Notes: a model not told the origin generated them from the letters alone. A stretch of DNA of 64,000 bases from Variovorax sp. HW608 (GCF_900090195.1 NZ_LT607803.1:6040229-6104228), one strand, 5' to 3'. Shown: positions 1-9,056, counted from the first letter of the stretch. A program made the numbers and translations.

Positions 1-258
1 CCTGGCCTGCTGCGCTTCGTCGGCGTAGTGGCGCACATGGAAGTTCCAGCTCATCGCCGGGTTCTCGCAGGCGAAGGCATGGAAGGCCGGCACGTCGTAG
101 TCGTCCGGCAGGCGGCGGTCGCCCGTGCGCGGATCGCCCCCGGCTTCGATGAGGAAGACGCGCATCCCCGCCTCTGCCAGGCGTGCCGCCAGCGTGCCCC
201 CGCCCGCCCCCGATCCGACGATGACGTAGTCCCAGTCGGTCGGATCGGCTCCGTGCAT
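1..258 (-). CDS. GMC family oxidoreductase, N-terminal part (runs off left edge)
   Basis: Only the first 86 codons are in the window; the gene continues past base 1. After MHGADPTDWDYVIVG comes a dinucleotide-binding loop GSGAGGGT (residues 15-22) and FLIEAGGD, the FAD ADP-binding pattern of glucose-methanol-choline oxidoreductases. These flavoenzymes oxidise alcohols or sugars. I chose the ATG at 256-258 because it lies 20 bases after the stop of the upstream cytochrome gene and the flavin motif follows at the usual distance. No strong ribosome binding site is visible. The neighbouring two-haem cytochrome could be its electron acceptor, as in membrane-bound GMC dehydrogenases; that link is inference. 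The substrate cannot be told from this fragment. Confidence 0.85.
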   Translation of the reverse strand, partial: MHGADPTDWDYVIVGSGAGGGTLAARLAEAGMRVFLIEAGGDPRTGDRRLPDDYDVPAFHAFACENPAMSWNFHVRHYADEAQQAR

Positions 259-278
259 GAGGCGCGGTCGGGTGGCGG

Positions 279-2807
279 TCAGAAGGTCTTGAGGAAAGCG
301 ATCAATGCGCGCTTGTCGTCGTCGCCGAGGACCGGTTCGCGGCCGAAGGACTTCTCGTCGGCGCTCAAGGTCTCCTGCTGGTTGAACTGTGCGGTGCCGA
401 AATAGTGGCCGCGGTTCACCACGAAGTCGGGGCACTTGCTCAGCTCGAGCAACGGGCCGCGCACCGCCGCGAAGTGCTGGCGCAGCTCCTCGTCGGTCGC
501 GCCCGCCGGCACGTTGGCGAGCGTGCGCTTGAGCTTGACGAGCAGTTCGCCGACCTCCTTCACGTGGCTGAGGTTCTCGTTGATGGCGTCGGCTTCGGCG
601 CGCAGCCTGAGGTTGGCCAGCAGGTTCACCGGCACGCCCTTGGGAATGGGTCCGAGCACGATGTCGCCCTCGTCCTTGACCAGCCACGGTAGCCAGCGAT
701 GCAGCATGCCCTGCAGGGGTTGCGCCGCTTCGGGCACGAAACCGGCGGGGATGGTGACGGTGCTGCGCTCGGTCGTGCGGTCGATGATGCCGCCGGCCTT
801 CGCGCCGAGCTCGGCGTCGGTCTTGCGCTTCTCGGGCCACAGCATTTGCTCGATCGAAGCGTCGAAGACCTTCATGCGCGCTTCGACGGACGGGTTGTTG
901 TCCGGATCCGCGTCGCCGACCGTGTTGTTCAGGAGGAACGGCGCGGTCGACCACACGCTGATCAGCGAAGGCACGCGCGTGAAGCCGCGCCCGCCCGCCG
1001 GCATCAGGTAGGGCTTTTGCTCGCCGGTGAAGGGATCGACGATGGTGATCGTGCCCACCGACGGCAGGCTCTTGTAGGTCTCGGAAGAGAAGTTGTCCCA
1101 GATGTTGCCGCGCAGCGCATTGGTCGCGAGCGGGCTGCAGGCATTGGTGCGCAGCAGGGTCACCGGGATGCGCTGGTCGGTGGAGAGGTAGTTGCCCTCC
1201 AGGAAGTCCGGCGCCTGCACGATCTTGCGCATCTGCGCCTTGTAGTCGTCGGTCTGCGTCCAGCCCCAGTAGCGCTTGAAGCACTCGACGTAGCCCCCAC
1301 CGGCGCAGCGCGCCGGCGTCAGCCCGAGCGATTCGGGCACCGGGGGCGCCTTGCTCGAATGGCAGCGCGCGCAGGTGTCGGCGAAGGCGAGCTTGCCGCG
1401 CTCCAGCGTGGCGGCATCGGCCAGGTACCTGTCGCCGCCGGGCGCGTCCTTGAGGCGGTCGGGCTTGGCGGCCTTGAGGAAGAAGCGCGCGGTGTCGAAG
1501 GTGCCCTGCTCGGTCGCCTGCCAGTAGCTCGAATTCTTCTGCGCCGACGCGATGAGGATCGGCGAGATCGTCTTGCCGCCGACCACGGGATTGAAGTGCA
1601 GCAGCCATTCCTCGCTGAAGAGCCCGATGTTCAGGTACACCCGATTGAGCGCACCCAGCAGGCCCACCGAGTCCGCGCCGTCCTTCAGCACGCGCGGCGT
1701 GCGCACCATGCCGTCGCCCTTCGAGAAGAACTCGGTCAACGGCCCTTCGCCGAGGAAGTCGTTGAACTGCCGGTTGTCCAGCTCGCCGCCCGCGAGCTTC
1801 TCGGTGCCGAGCCGCTTCGCCAGACCCATGCGCGCGCCGAACTCGTAGACCGCGTTCATGGTGCGCGGGTTGTTGATCATGTCGGTCGAGACCAGCGAGG
1901 TGTCCATCGTGCCCGGGCGGTAGGTGTGCGCGAGCTGGTACATGTAGTTGGTGCGGCCTTCGGGCTTGTTCGAGTTGTGGATGAAGAGCCGATCCACCCA
2001 CATGTACTGCGCGCCCACCGACGAACTGAGGTTCTCGAACTTCGGGTTGTCCGGATCGGCCGGCGGCTTGACCGGGCTCGGGCCGAGATGGCAGAAGCCG
2101 CACGACATGCCGACGCGGTACGGCCGCACCAGGTCCTTGCGGTTGTAGTAGCTCGGGTCGGTGTAGTAGCGCTCGGCGTCCCATTCCTTGGCCGCCTTCT
2201 CGTCGAAGGCCGGGTTCGGAAAGAGCCTGAGGCCCGCGATGCCCGTGGCGTAGCCGTAGTACGAGCCGACGGGCTGCGTGGTGCCGTCGCCCAGCGGCTG
2301 GCCGCGCGAGCCGATCCTGACGCCCGGATACTTGCTCTCGTTCTCGAAGGGATCGGGTGCGCAGTCCTTGCTGCGCGCATCGAGCCACAGGCCGCGCCGG
2401 TTCTTGTCGGGGCCGGTCGCGTTCCCGAAGCAGGGTTCGTTGACGAGGCCGAAGTACTTCCAGCGGTTGGCGCGCGAATAGCCCTGGCTGGGATGCGAGC
2501 TGATGATCTTCAGCAGGTCGAAGGCGCCGAAGGTGTACTCGGTCATCAGGTTCCAGAAGCGGTCGTTGCCGCCGCTCCAGACCAGCCACATGTTGCGGCC
2601 GCGGATCTCTTCGGGCGAGAGCGCGACGCCGTTGTCCATGTCGTGGAAGTAATCCTCGTCGGCCTGTGGAAACGACTTGGCATCGCGCCCCGCCAGCCGG
2701 GCTTCGTCGAGAACCTCGCCGGGCTGCGGCCCCTTGGAACATGCCGCCAACACGGCGCAAACGAGAAGCGGCAGGAGACTTGCCGCGCGCCAGCCACTCT
2801 GGGTCAT
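279..2807 (-). CDS. Two-haem c-type cytochrome lipoprotein (cytochrome c peroxidase/RoxA-like)
   Basis: An 842-residue exported protein. The N-terminus is a lipoprotein signal with lipobox LAAC (Cys23). Two c-type haem sites are visible, CGFCH at 236-240 and CARCH at 479-483, about 240 residues apart. That size and spacing resemble the large two-haem oxygenases/peroxidases related to MauG and the rubber oxygenase RoxA, rather than the roughly 350-residue bacterial cytochrome c peroxidases. The haem-c sites imply periplasmic maturation and anchoring by lipid. It lies 20 bases upstream of the GMC oxidoreductase gene, so the two are probably co-transcribed and may form a dehydrogenase/electron-acceptor pair. 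Assignment to RoxA itself is not justified by sequence inspection alone. Confidence 0.8.
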   Translation of the reverse strand: MTQSGWRAASLLPLLVCAVLAACSKGPQPGEVLDEARLAGRDAKSFPQADEDYFHDMDNGVALSPEEIRGRNMWLVWSGGNDRFWNLMTEYTFGAFDLLKIISSHPSQGYSRANRWKYFGLVNEPCFGNATGPDKNRRGLWLDARSKDCAPDPFENESKYPGVRIGSRGQPLGDGTTQPVGSYYGYATGIAGLRLFPNPAFDEKAAKEWDAERYYTDPSYYNRKDLVRPYRVGMSCGFCHLGPSPVKPPADPDNPKFENLSSSVGAQYMWVDRLFIHNSNKPEGRTNYMYQLAHTYRPGTMDTSLVSTDMINNPRTMNAVYEFGARMGLAKRLGTEKLAGGELDNRQFNDFLGEGPLTEFFSKGDGMVRTPRVLKDGADSVGLLGALNRVYLNIGLFSEEWLLHFNPVVGGKTISPILIASAQKNSSYWQATEQGTFDTARFFLKAAKPDRLKDAPGGDRYLADAATLERGKLAFADTCARCHSSKAPPVPESLGLTPARCAGGGYVECFKRYWGWTQTDDYKAQMRKIVQAPDFLEGNYLSTDQRIPVTLLRTNACSPLATNALRGNIWDNFSSETYKSLPSVGTITIVDPFTGEQKPYLMPAGGRGFTRVPSLISVWSTAPFLLNNTVGDADPDNNPSVEARMKVFDASIEQMLWPEKRKTDAELGAKAGGIIDRTTERSTVTIPAGFVPEAAQPLQGMLHRWLPWLVKDEGDIVLGPIPKGVPVNLLANLRLRAEADAINENLSHVKEVGELLVKLKRTLANVPAGATDEELRQHFAAVRGPLLELSKCPDFVVNRGHYFGTAQFNQQETLSADEKSFGREPVLGDDDKRALIAFLKTF

Positions 2808-2932
2808 TGCTTTCCCTCCTGCGTCAGCGCCCGCGCGAGCGGGCGGCTGAGATGGCGCAGTGTGGAGGGGGGTGCGCGGCTTGCCTATCGGCCATGCGCG
2901 CTAACGCGAAGGGAGTATGCGGCGGCGGACCT

Positions 2933-4351
2933 TCAGGGCCGCGTCTTTCCGGTCTTGCGATAGCGCCCCGTCACCTCCGCCACCAGCGCCTCCTTCGGCA
3001 GCAGCTTGCTGCCGCCGACCCAGAGTTCGATCGGCTTGCCCTTGCCCTTGCCATTGCGGACGCGACGAACCGTCTGCCCGGGACTGTTGAACGCAGATGT
3101 CTTGCGGACCACCCCGTCGTCCTTGCCGGTGATCGTGAACTCGGTCGTGGCGCCATCGAACGGCGTCAGCATGGCCGGTGCGATCTGGCAGACCACCTTG
3201 CCCATCGCGACCAGATCGGTCGTGCCCCACATCGACCACCAGCGGCTGTCCCAGTCCTGCAGTTTCTTCACCGGTGCGCCGTGGCGGCTGAACGCGGAAA
3301 GGATGCTCGCCACGCCGTCGACCCATGCATACGCGAGACCATCGATCGCGTTGGTCAGAACGGTGATGGTGAAGCCCGTGGCCGGAAAGCGCGCCGTGCG
3401 CGAAATGAAGCCCTGCAGGCTGCCGGTGTGGCCGAACCACTCCTTCGGTCCCCGCTCGTTCATCATCGTGCCCAAGCCGTAGTGGAACTCCATGGTGTTG
3501 CACTCGTCGCGCCAGCGGCGGTGCATCATCTCGCGCCGGCTGGCCGGCGAGAGGATGCTCTGCCTGCTCTCGGGCGCAAGCTGGGCGAAGAAGCGCGCCA
3601 CGTCCGAAGCGGTGGAGACGAAGCCGCCCGCGGGCGCGATTGCATTGCAGGCGTTGTCGCCCGGCACGACGAGCCGCTGCCCGTAGGGAAACTCGGTGGT
3701 GTGGCCCGAGGCCATCGGCGCGGACTTCGGCAACCGCGGCATGTCGGGGACGGTCTCCTTCAGGCCCGCGGCTTCGATCACGTGACGCGTGATCCAGTCC
3801 GCGTACGCCGTGCCGCTGAGCTCCTCGATCAGGATGCCGAGCAGGCCGTAGCCGTGGTTCGAATACTTCAACTGGACACCGGGGTCGAGCGGCTGCTTCT
3901 TCGCGAGCTCTTCGAGCAGTTCGGCGCGCGAGAGATAAGGCCGGCGATCGAGGAACTGCCCCGCGTCGGCACCATCACGCACCACGCCCGCGCCATGCGA
4001 CAGCAGCTCGCCGATGCGCGCCTTGGCGAGATCCTTGTGCAGGCCGCCGACGTAGCGGCCGATCGGATCGTCGAGCCCGAGCTTGCCCTCTTCGCGCAGC
4101 AGCATCACGCCGCTGGCGGTGAAGGTCTTGGAGTGCGACGCGATGCGGAAGCGGTGCCTCGGCGTCATCGGCTTGCCGGTGCGCATGTCGGCGACGCCGA
4201 TGCCGAACTCGGCGATCAACCTGTCGTTGTGGACGATGGCGATTGCGCAGCCGGGTTGGCGGTAGCGCTCGACCTGGAACTCGAGCCACTTGGGCACGTA
4301 GTCCAAAGCGGCTGTCATCCACGAGGGATTCTTGCTCTCGTTCTTCTTCAT
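2933..4351 (-). CDS. Serine hydrolase of the class C beta-lactamase fold
   Basis: A 472-residue protein with the three active-site signatures of the family: S-x-x-K (SHSK, Ser72-Lys75), Y-x-N (YSN, 163-165) and HTG (308-310) in place of KTG. The family includes class C beta-lactamases, esterases and D-aminopeptidases. There is no signal peptide (start MKKNESKNPSW), so the enzyme is probably cytoplasmic and an esterase or peptidase is more likely than a true periplasmic beta-lactamase. The C-terminal 110 residues are a small beta-rich extension of the kind found on such esterases. Its ATG overlaps the TGA of the upstream MFS exporter (4348-4351), so the two are translationally coupled. The substrate is unknown. 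Confidence 0.85.
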   Translation of the reverse strand: MKKNESKNPSWMTAALDYVPKWLEFQVERYRQPGCAIAIVHNDRLIAEFGIGVADMRTGKPMTPRHRFRIASHSKTFTASGVMLLREEGKLGLDDPIGRYVGGLHKDLAKARIGELLSHGAGVVRDGADAGQFLDRRPYLSRAELLEELAKKQPLDPGVQLKYSNHGYGLLGILIEELSGTAYADWITRHVIEAAGLKETVPDMPRLPKSAPMASGHTTEFPYGQRLVVPGDNACNAIAPAGGFVSTASDVARFFAQLAPESRQSILSPASRREMMHRRWRDECNTMEFHYGLGTMMNERGPKEWFGHTGSLQGFISRTARFPATGFTITVLTNAIDGLAYAWVDGVASILSAFSRHGAPVKKLQDWDSRWWSMWGTTDLVAMGKVVCQIAPAMLTPFDGATTEFTITGKDDGVVRKTSAFNSPGQTVRRVRNGKGKGKPIELWVGGSKLLPKEALVAEVTGRYRKTGKTRP

Positions 4352-5964
4352 GGGCTCTCGGGTCTCCGATCAGAAAAAGGGGCCGGGAGTGTAGCCGGCT
4401 GGCGCGCGATCAGGAACCACGCGCTCATTGCACTCAGGAGCGCCAGCGCCGCGCAGATCCCCATCACCCACCGAAACCCCGACACGAAGGCCGCATTCAC
4501 CGCATGCCGCAACGCCTTGCCGGTCGCCTCGTCGACACCCGGCGGAAGCGCCGCGCCCGCCAGCTGGCTTCGCTGCGATTCGAGAAAGGCCGTGGCTTGC
4601 GCGGATGCCCCGACGCCCTGCAGTCCCTCCCCCAACTGCCCACCGAACGCCCACGCCATCACCACCCCGAACACCGCGATCGCGAGCACCGACGCCGCAC
4701 GCGAGACCGCGTTGTTCACGCCCGATGCGACGCCCGCCAGATCCGGCCCGACGGCATTCATCACCGTCGTCGTGAGCGGTGCGACGGTCACGGTCATGCC
4801 GAAGCCCAGCACCACCACGGCGGGAAGGAACGCCGTCCAGTAGTTGACCCCCACGCCCGGCACCGCGAACAGCGCGAAGCCGACGGCCGCGATGCTCGGC
4901 CCGATGACCAAGGGCCAACGCGGCCCGAATCGATCGACAAGCTGCCCCGCCCACCCCGACAGCGCGAACATGATGAGGATGAACGGCAGCAAGGCCGCGC
5001 CGGCCGCCGTGGCCGAATAGCCCTGCACCTGGATCAGATTGAGCGGAAAGAAATAGAGCCCGCCGCCCAGCGCCGCGTAGAGCAGCAGCGTCAGCAGGTT
5101 CGCCCCGCCGAAGTTGCCGATGCGCATCAACGAGAGCGGCAGCATCGGCGAACGCACGCGCAGCTCGACACCGACGAAGGCGATGCCGGCGGCGACGCCC
5201 GCGACCAGCGCGGCGAGCACGGTGCGCGAGCGCCAGCCCTGCGTCGGCGCCTCGATGAAGGCATACACGACGCCGCCCAGCGCCAGCGTCGCGAGCGCGG
5301 CGCCCCAGACATCGAGTCCGGAGGCCGACTCGCCGCCGCGGCTTTCGGGCACATGCCGCCACGCGATCAGCAACACCAGGGTGGCCATCGGCACGTTGAC
5401 CAGGAAGGCCCAGAGCCACGAATAGCGATCGACGAGGAAACCGCCGAGCACCGGCCCGATCGCCGCAGTGATGCCGCTGAAGCCCGACCAGGTACCGATG
5501 GCGCGACCGCGCTCCTTCTCGGGAAACGATGCGCTGATCAGCGCGAGGCTGCCCGGCACGAGCATCGCGCCGCCGACTCCCTGCACCGCCCGCGCGAGGA
5601 TGAGCTGCTGCACGTCGCGCGACAGTGCGCATGCGACCGACGCGATCGCGAACAGCGTCACGCCGGTCGCGAAGATCCTCCGGCGCCCGAAGCGGTCGCC
5701 CAGCACCCCGCCGACCAGCAGCAGCGCCGCAAGAAAGAGCGCATACGCCTCCACCACCCACTGCGCCTGGAAGGCGGTCGCATGCAGGTCCGACTGGATC
5801 GCGGGCAGCGCGACGTTCACCACCGTGCCGTCGATGAAGGCCATGCTGGAGCCGATGATCGCCGCGGCGAGCACCCAGGGCCGCGCGGACGGCGCACAGT
5901 CGGCGCTCTCGCAGCCGTGGCGGATCAGCGCCTCGTCGCCCGGTGGCTTGCCGATCTGGGTCAT
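4348..5964 (-). CDS. MFS drug exporter, DHA2 (EmrB/QacA) family, 14 TM
   Basis: A 538-residue inner-membrane proton antiporter. The DHA2 signature DGTVVNVALP (45-54) lies in the first membrane helix, and motif A, GGVLGDRFGRRR (85-96), follows helix 2. A GPVLGG motif typical of antiporters is also present. Length and hydrophobic pattern fit the 14-helix multidrug exporters. The gene overlaps the downstream serine hydrolase by ATGA, suggesting that export and hydrolysis of the same class of compound are linked. Start is the ATG at 5962-5964. The 219-base gap to the divergent hydrolase gene at 6184 should hold promoters for both; I saw no clear regulator gene alongside. Confidence 0.9.
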   Translation of the reverse strand: MTQIGKPPGDEALIRHGCESADCAPSARPWVLAAAIIGSSMAFIDGTVVNVALPAIQSDLHATAFQAQWVVEAYALFLAALLLVGGVLGDRFGRRRIFATGVTLFAIASVACALSRDVQQLILARAVQGVGGAMLVPGSLALISASFPEKERGRAIGTWSGFSGITAAIGPVLGGFLVDRYSWLWAFLVNVPMATLVLLIAWRHVPESRGGESASGLDVWGAALATLALGGVVYAFIEAPTQGWRSRTVLAALVAGVAAGIAFVGVELRVRSPMLPLSLMRIGNFGGANLLTLLLYAALGGGLYFFPLNLIQVQGYSATAAGAALLPFILIMFALSGWAGQLVDRFGPRWPLVIGPSIAAVGFALFAVPGVGVNYWTAFLPAVVVLGFGMTVTVAPLTTTVMNAVGPDLAGVASGVNNAVSRAASVLAIAVFGVVMAWAFGGQLGEGLQGVGASAQATAFLESQRSQLAGAALPPGVDEATGKALRHAVNAAFVSGFRWVMGICAALALLSAMSAWFLIARQPATLPAPFSDRRPESP

Positions 5965-6183
5965 TGATAACCTCCGTGCTCCGCACTGCGGTGTGAGCCC
6001 CCTTCGGAACGGCCGGGCGTGGGCTCATGGAAGCCCTCCACGATGCAGTCGAAGGCCCGCCAGTATGAAGGCAAGCGGCGCGGGCCGTGCAAGGCGAGCG
6101 AATGGGGGGCATGCATCGATGCCCCTCGTGCTAGATTGCCCGCCGGCAGCGGCACCATGCCGCGCAAGCACGAGAGGGCCGCC

Positions 6184-7644
6184 ATGGTTTCCCGGTTGTT
6201 GAAGTTCCTGAAGTGGACCGCGCTGGTGCTGGTCATCATGCTCATCACCGCGATCGCGCTGCGCACCTACGACGTGCAGCGCGGACCGCCGCTCGAGCGC
6301 TGGCACACCTTCGTCCCGCACGAGCTCTCGCAGGGCGAACTGCGCAAGGCCGATTGGGCCGCCTACATCGCCGCCGAGAACAAGGCCTTCGACGAGGTCC
6401 GCGCACAGGTCACCGACAAGCTGCCGCCCGAGGCGCAGCTGCCCGGCAACCGCTATTTCAAGGACAGCCCGATCTACCCGGGCCGGTTCGCGCAGGACTG
6501 GAACCGCTCCTACCTCCTCGAGCCCGAAGGCGCAGCGCGCGGCGCGGTCGTGCTGCTGCACGGGTTGACCGATTCGCCCTACAGCCTGCGGCACGTGGCG
6601 GGGCTGTACCGCGACCGCGGCTTCGTCGTCGTCGCGATCCGCATGCCCGGACACGGCACCGTCCCTTCAGGGCTCACGAAGGTCGACTGGGAAGACTGGT
6701 CGGAGGCCACGCGCCTCGCGGTGCGCGAAGCGCGCCGGCGCGCACCCGCGCCGCTGCCGCTGCATGTGGTGGGCTTCTCCAACGGCGGTGCGCTGGCGAT
6801 GAAGTACGCGCTCGACGGGCTCGACGACCGGAACCTCGCGCGGCCCGATCGCGTGATCCTGATCGCGCCGATGATCGGCATCACCGAGCTCTCGCGCTTC
6901 GCGGGCGTGTTCGGCTGGCCGGCCATTTTTCCGGCGTTCGCGAAGGCGGCGTGGCTGGGCATCGTGCCCGAGTTCAACCCCTTCAAGTACAACTCGTTCC
7001 CGGTCAACGGGGCGCGGCAGTCGTCGCTGCTCACGCGCGACCTGCGCGCCCACATCGCGCGCGAGGAAAGCGCGGGCAACCTGGCGAGGCTGCCGCCGAT
7101 CCTCACCTTCCAGTCGCTGATCGATTTCACCGTGAGCACGCGCGCGATCGTGACCGGGCTCTATGCGCGGCTGCCGGCCAACGGCAGCGAGCTGGTGCTC
7201 TTCGACCTGAACCGCAGCATCAAGTTCGGCCCCTTGCTGCGTTCGGGCAGCGACCTGCGGCTGGACCGGATCCTGCCGGCCGCGCCGAGAAACTTCCGCT
7301 CGACCATCATCACCAACACCGGGCCCGACAGCCGGCAGGTGCTGGAGCGCGTCACCGAAGCGGGTGCGACCAGCGAGAAGACGCGCACGCTGGACCTGGA
7401 GTTTCCGCTCGAGGTGTTCTCGCTGTCGCACCTCGCGCTGCCCTTCCCGATGAACGATTCGCTCTATGGCATGCGGCCGGACAACACCGACGAGTTCGGC
7501 GTCAACCTCGGCGCGCTGGCGATGCGCGGGGAGCGCGGTGCGCTGATCGTGAGCCTGGATTCGCTGTCGCGGCTGTCGTCGAATCCGTTCTACCCCTACA
7601 TGGCGGAGCGGATCGGCGGGGTCATTCCAAAGGCGCAGCCCTGA
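6184..7644 (+). CDS. Membrane-anchored alpha/beta hydrolase
   Basis: A 486-residue protein with one N-terminal membrane segment (about residues 8-26), so most of it probably faces the periplasm. The alpha/beta-hydrolase core shows HGLTDSP (126-132) for the oxyanion region and the nucleophile elbow GFSNG (197-201, Ser199), resembling monoacylglycerol lipase/carboxylesterase types. I start at the ATG at 6184 because GAGAGG lies about 8 bases upstream; the reading frame is open further upstream, from 6019, but without a comparable site. The gene stands alone, divergent from the MFS exporter. The C-terminal 200 residues after the hydrolase core match nothing I recognise. The substrate is unknown; an ester or lipid is likely. 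Confidence 0.8.
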   Translation: MVSRLLKFLKWTALVLVIMLITAIALRTYDVQRGPPLERWHTFVPHELSQGELRKADWAAYIAAENKAFDEVRAQVTDKLPPEAQLPGNRYFKDSPIYPGRFAQDWNRSYLLEPEGAARGAVVLLHGLTDSPYSLRHVAGLYRDRGFVVVAIRMPGHGTVPSGLTKVDWEDWSEATRLAVREARRRAPAPLPLHVVGFSNGGALAMKYALDGLDDRNLARPDRVILIAPMIGITELSRFAGVFGWPAIFPAFAKAAWLGIVPEFNPFKYNSFPVNGARQSSLLTRDLRAHIAREESAGNLARLPPILTFQSLIDFTVSTRAIVTGLYARLPANGSELVLFDLNRSIKFGPLLRSGSDLRLDRILPAAPRNFRSTIITNTGPDSRQVLERVTEAGATSEKTRTLDLEFPLEVFSLSHLALPFPMNDSLYGMRPDNTDEFGVNLGALAMRGERGALIVSLDSLSRLSSNPFYPYMAERIGGVIPKAQP

Positions 7645-7662
7645 ACGTCCGCGACGCCCTGC

Positions 7663-8271
7663 TCACCACCTGCACCCGTCTTCGGAGACTGTTCCCGCCA
7701 CCAAAGGGGCTATGGCGAACAACCCCAGGTGCGCAGCATGGGTCCGGCAGTCCGGGCGCACCGTGCGCCGGATGCCAGACGCCAGGGGCGCTTCCCTCTC
7801 TGTCGCTTCGCCGCGCCACCGTGGCTGAGTCCGCGAGGCCGACGACAAGGCCTGAAGACTCGCGCGATCCAAGGTCAGATTCAACGAACGCTCCGGCGCA
7901 GGTGACGAGGTTGATGGAAGCTCCGGCCGCACGCTGGAAGGCATCGCCTCGGCGGGAACCGTCATTGCGGACGGACTGCGAGTCACGAGGCCTCTCGCCG
8001 TCGCCCTCGATCGGGCCTTCGATGGCGGTACGGTCGAAGCGGGAGCGGATATCGGCGAGAGCGCAGGGCGTTCGGATCGAGGGGCCGCGACGATGAAGGC
8101 TTCAATCGCTCGAGGCGGCGGCACGTCGTGGCGCGGAGCCCTTGTCGTCGCGACGTTGCGTGTGCTCAGGAACGCCATGATGCCTACATGAAGCGTCACG
8201 GAAAGTGCCACGGCAAACCAGCGAGGATGGATCTGTCTGACGCATGAAAGCCTCACGCGCGGAAGGCTCAT
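7663..8271 (-). CDS. Small TonB-like single-pass protein, function unknown
   Basis: A 202-residue product with a short basic N-terminus, one membrane helix (about 17-36) containing the ALSVTLHVGIMAFL pattern seen in TonB-type anchors, a Pro/Ala/Ser-rich middle, and a C-terminal motif with two cysteines (DC about 30 residues before the end, and GCRW at the end). It would be anchored in the inner membrane with a periplasmic tail. A classical TonB C-terminal domain is not evident. The frame is open further upstream, but that extension overlaps the HTH gene, so I use the ATG at 8269-8271, 11 bases after that gene's stop. It is probably co-transcribed with the HTH regulator. Function is not assignable. 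Confidence 0.6.
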   Translation of the reverse strand: MSLPRVRLSCVRQIHPRWFAVALSVTLHVGIMAFLSTRNVATTRAPRHDVPPPRAIEAFIVAAPRSERPALSPISAPASTVPPSKARSRATARGLVTRSPSAMTVPAEAMPSSVRPELPSTSSPAPERSLNLTLDRASLQALSSASRTQPRWRGEATEREAPLASGIRRTVRPDCRTHAAHLGLFAIAPLVAGTVSEDGCRW

Positions 8272-8282
8272 GTTCCGCAAAC

Positions 8283-8504
8283 TCAATCCATCTCGCCAGG
8301 CGCATGCACGTATTCGAGCAGGTCGCCCGGCTGGCAGTCCAGGTAGTCGCAGATCGCCTCCAGCGTCGAGAAGCGAATGGCCCGCACCTTGCCTGACTTG
8401 AGCAGCGAGATGTTGGCCTCCGTGATTCCGACTGCGCGAGCGAGTTCGTTGGAGCGCACCTTGCGTTTGGCCAACAGGACGTCGAGGCGAACGATGATCG
8501 GCAT
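8283..8504 (-). CDS. Cro/C1-type HTH regulator (YozG-like)
   Basis: A 73-residue helix-turn-helix protein. The segment NELARAVGITEANISLLKSG is a clear Cro/C1-type HTH, followed by FSTLEAICDYLDCQPGDLLEY, which matches the small YozG-type regulators commonly paired with DUF2975 membrane proteins. It starts 5 bases after the end of the DUF2975 gene and is probably in the same transcript. The 12-base palindrome upstream of that gene (9090-9101) is a plausible target for autoregulation, which is inference. The start ATG at 8502-8504 gives the usual length for this family. Confidence 0.88.
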   Translation of the reverse strand: MPIIVRLDVLLAKRKVRSNELARAVGITEANISLLKSGKVRAIRFSTLEAICDYLDCQPGDLLEYVHAPGEMD

Positions 8505-8509
8505 TTCGC

Positions 8510-9056
8510 TTACACCGTGCCCGCCAGGTCTTCTTCCAGCTTGCGCGCTTCATCCATGACCCAGGCCAACACACGCAGCACGCCGCCGGTCACCAACGCC
8601 ATGACGGAGCCCGAGCTCACACCAATGGCGATGAAACGCTCCCCCACGGGGTTGGAAGCGGTCAGGACCATCGCGAGCAGCGGCTGGACCAGGATGCTGG
8701 CCACCTCGAAACTGATCAAAGCCCAGGCCAGTGCCTGCAAGGTCTGGAACGCTGGAGCGCACGAACAATTGCCCGGTCGCGAAGAGCCGAAACAACTGCC
8801 GTAGCCGGAAGATGCCCCAGAGGATGGGAACCGCCATCAAGAGCATGAGCATGCCACCCGCCAAGCGATGCCAGCCGGTCAGACCACGCACCACGTCAGA
8901 GCGGCCGAGCCACTGGATGCCAAGCGTTTCCTCGCCAGCCGTCGCCCAGTAAATCCCGATCAGCACCGGCAGGGTTAGCAGCAGCGCTTGGCTGAACCAC
9001 CCCAGGATCAGGCTGGCATTGCGGATCTTTCTCGTGTTGGTGTTTGGAGCAGTCAT
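8510..9056 (-). pseudogene. DUF2975 family membrane protein, frameshifted
   Basis: Two frames together make one DUF2975-like protein of about 180 residues with four hydrophobic segments. The N-terminal frame runs from MTAPNTNTRK (ATG 9054-9056) through LRQLFRLFATGQLFVRSS and then loses similarity. The C-terminal frame picks up with FQTLQALAWALISFE and ends at 8510. The break lies near 8745-8763 and fits one extra base in the stretch reading GCGTTCCAGACC on the minus strand. I saw no slippery heptamer there, so it is either a real inactivating indel or an assembly error. I prefer ATG 9054-9056 over the two preceding in-frame ATGs because AAGG is then about 6 bases upstream. Confidence 0.7.

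Noticed and set aside
2933..4351. A true periplasmic beta-lactamase
   Set aside because: The catalytic motifs fit the fold, but there is no signal peptide and the third motif is HTG; esterase or peptidase function is equally or more likely.
699..4843. Long plus-strand frames opposite the cytochrome and serine hydrolase genes
   Set aside because: Same GC-driven shadow effect; they cross known coding genes in antisense and show no domains.
8510..9056. Programmed ribosomal frameshift in the DUF2975 gene
   Set aside because: No slippery heptamer or following stem-loop is visible at the junction; an indel or sequencing error is simpler.
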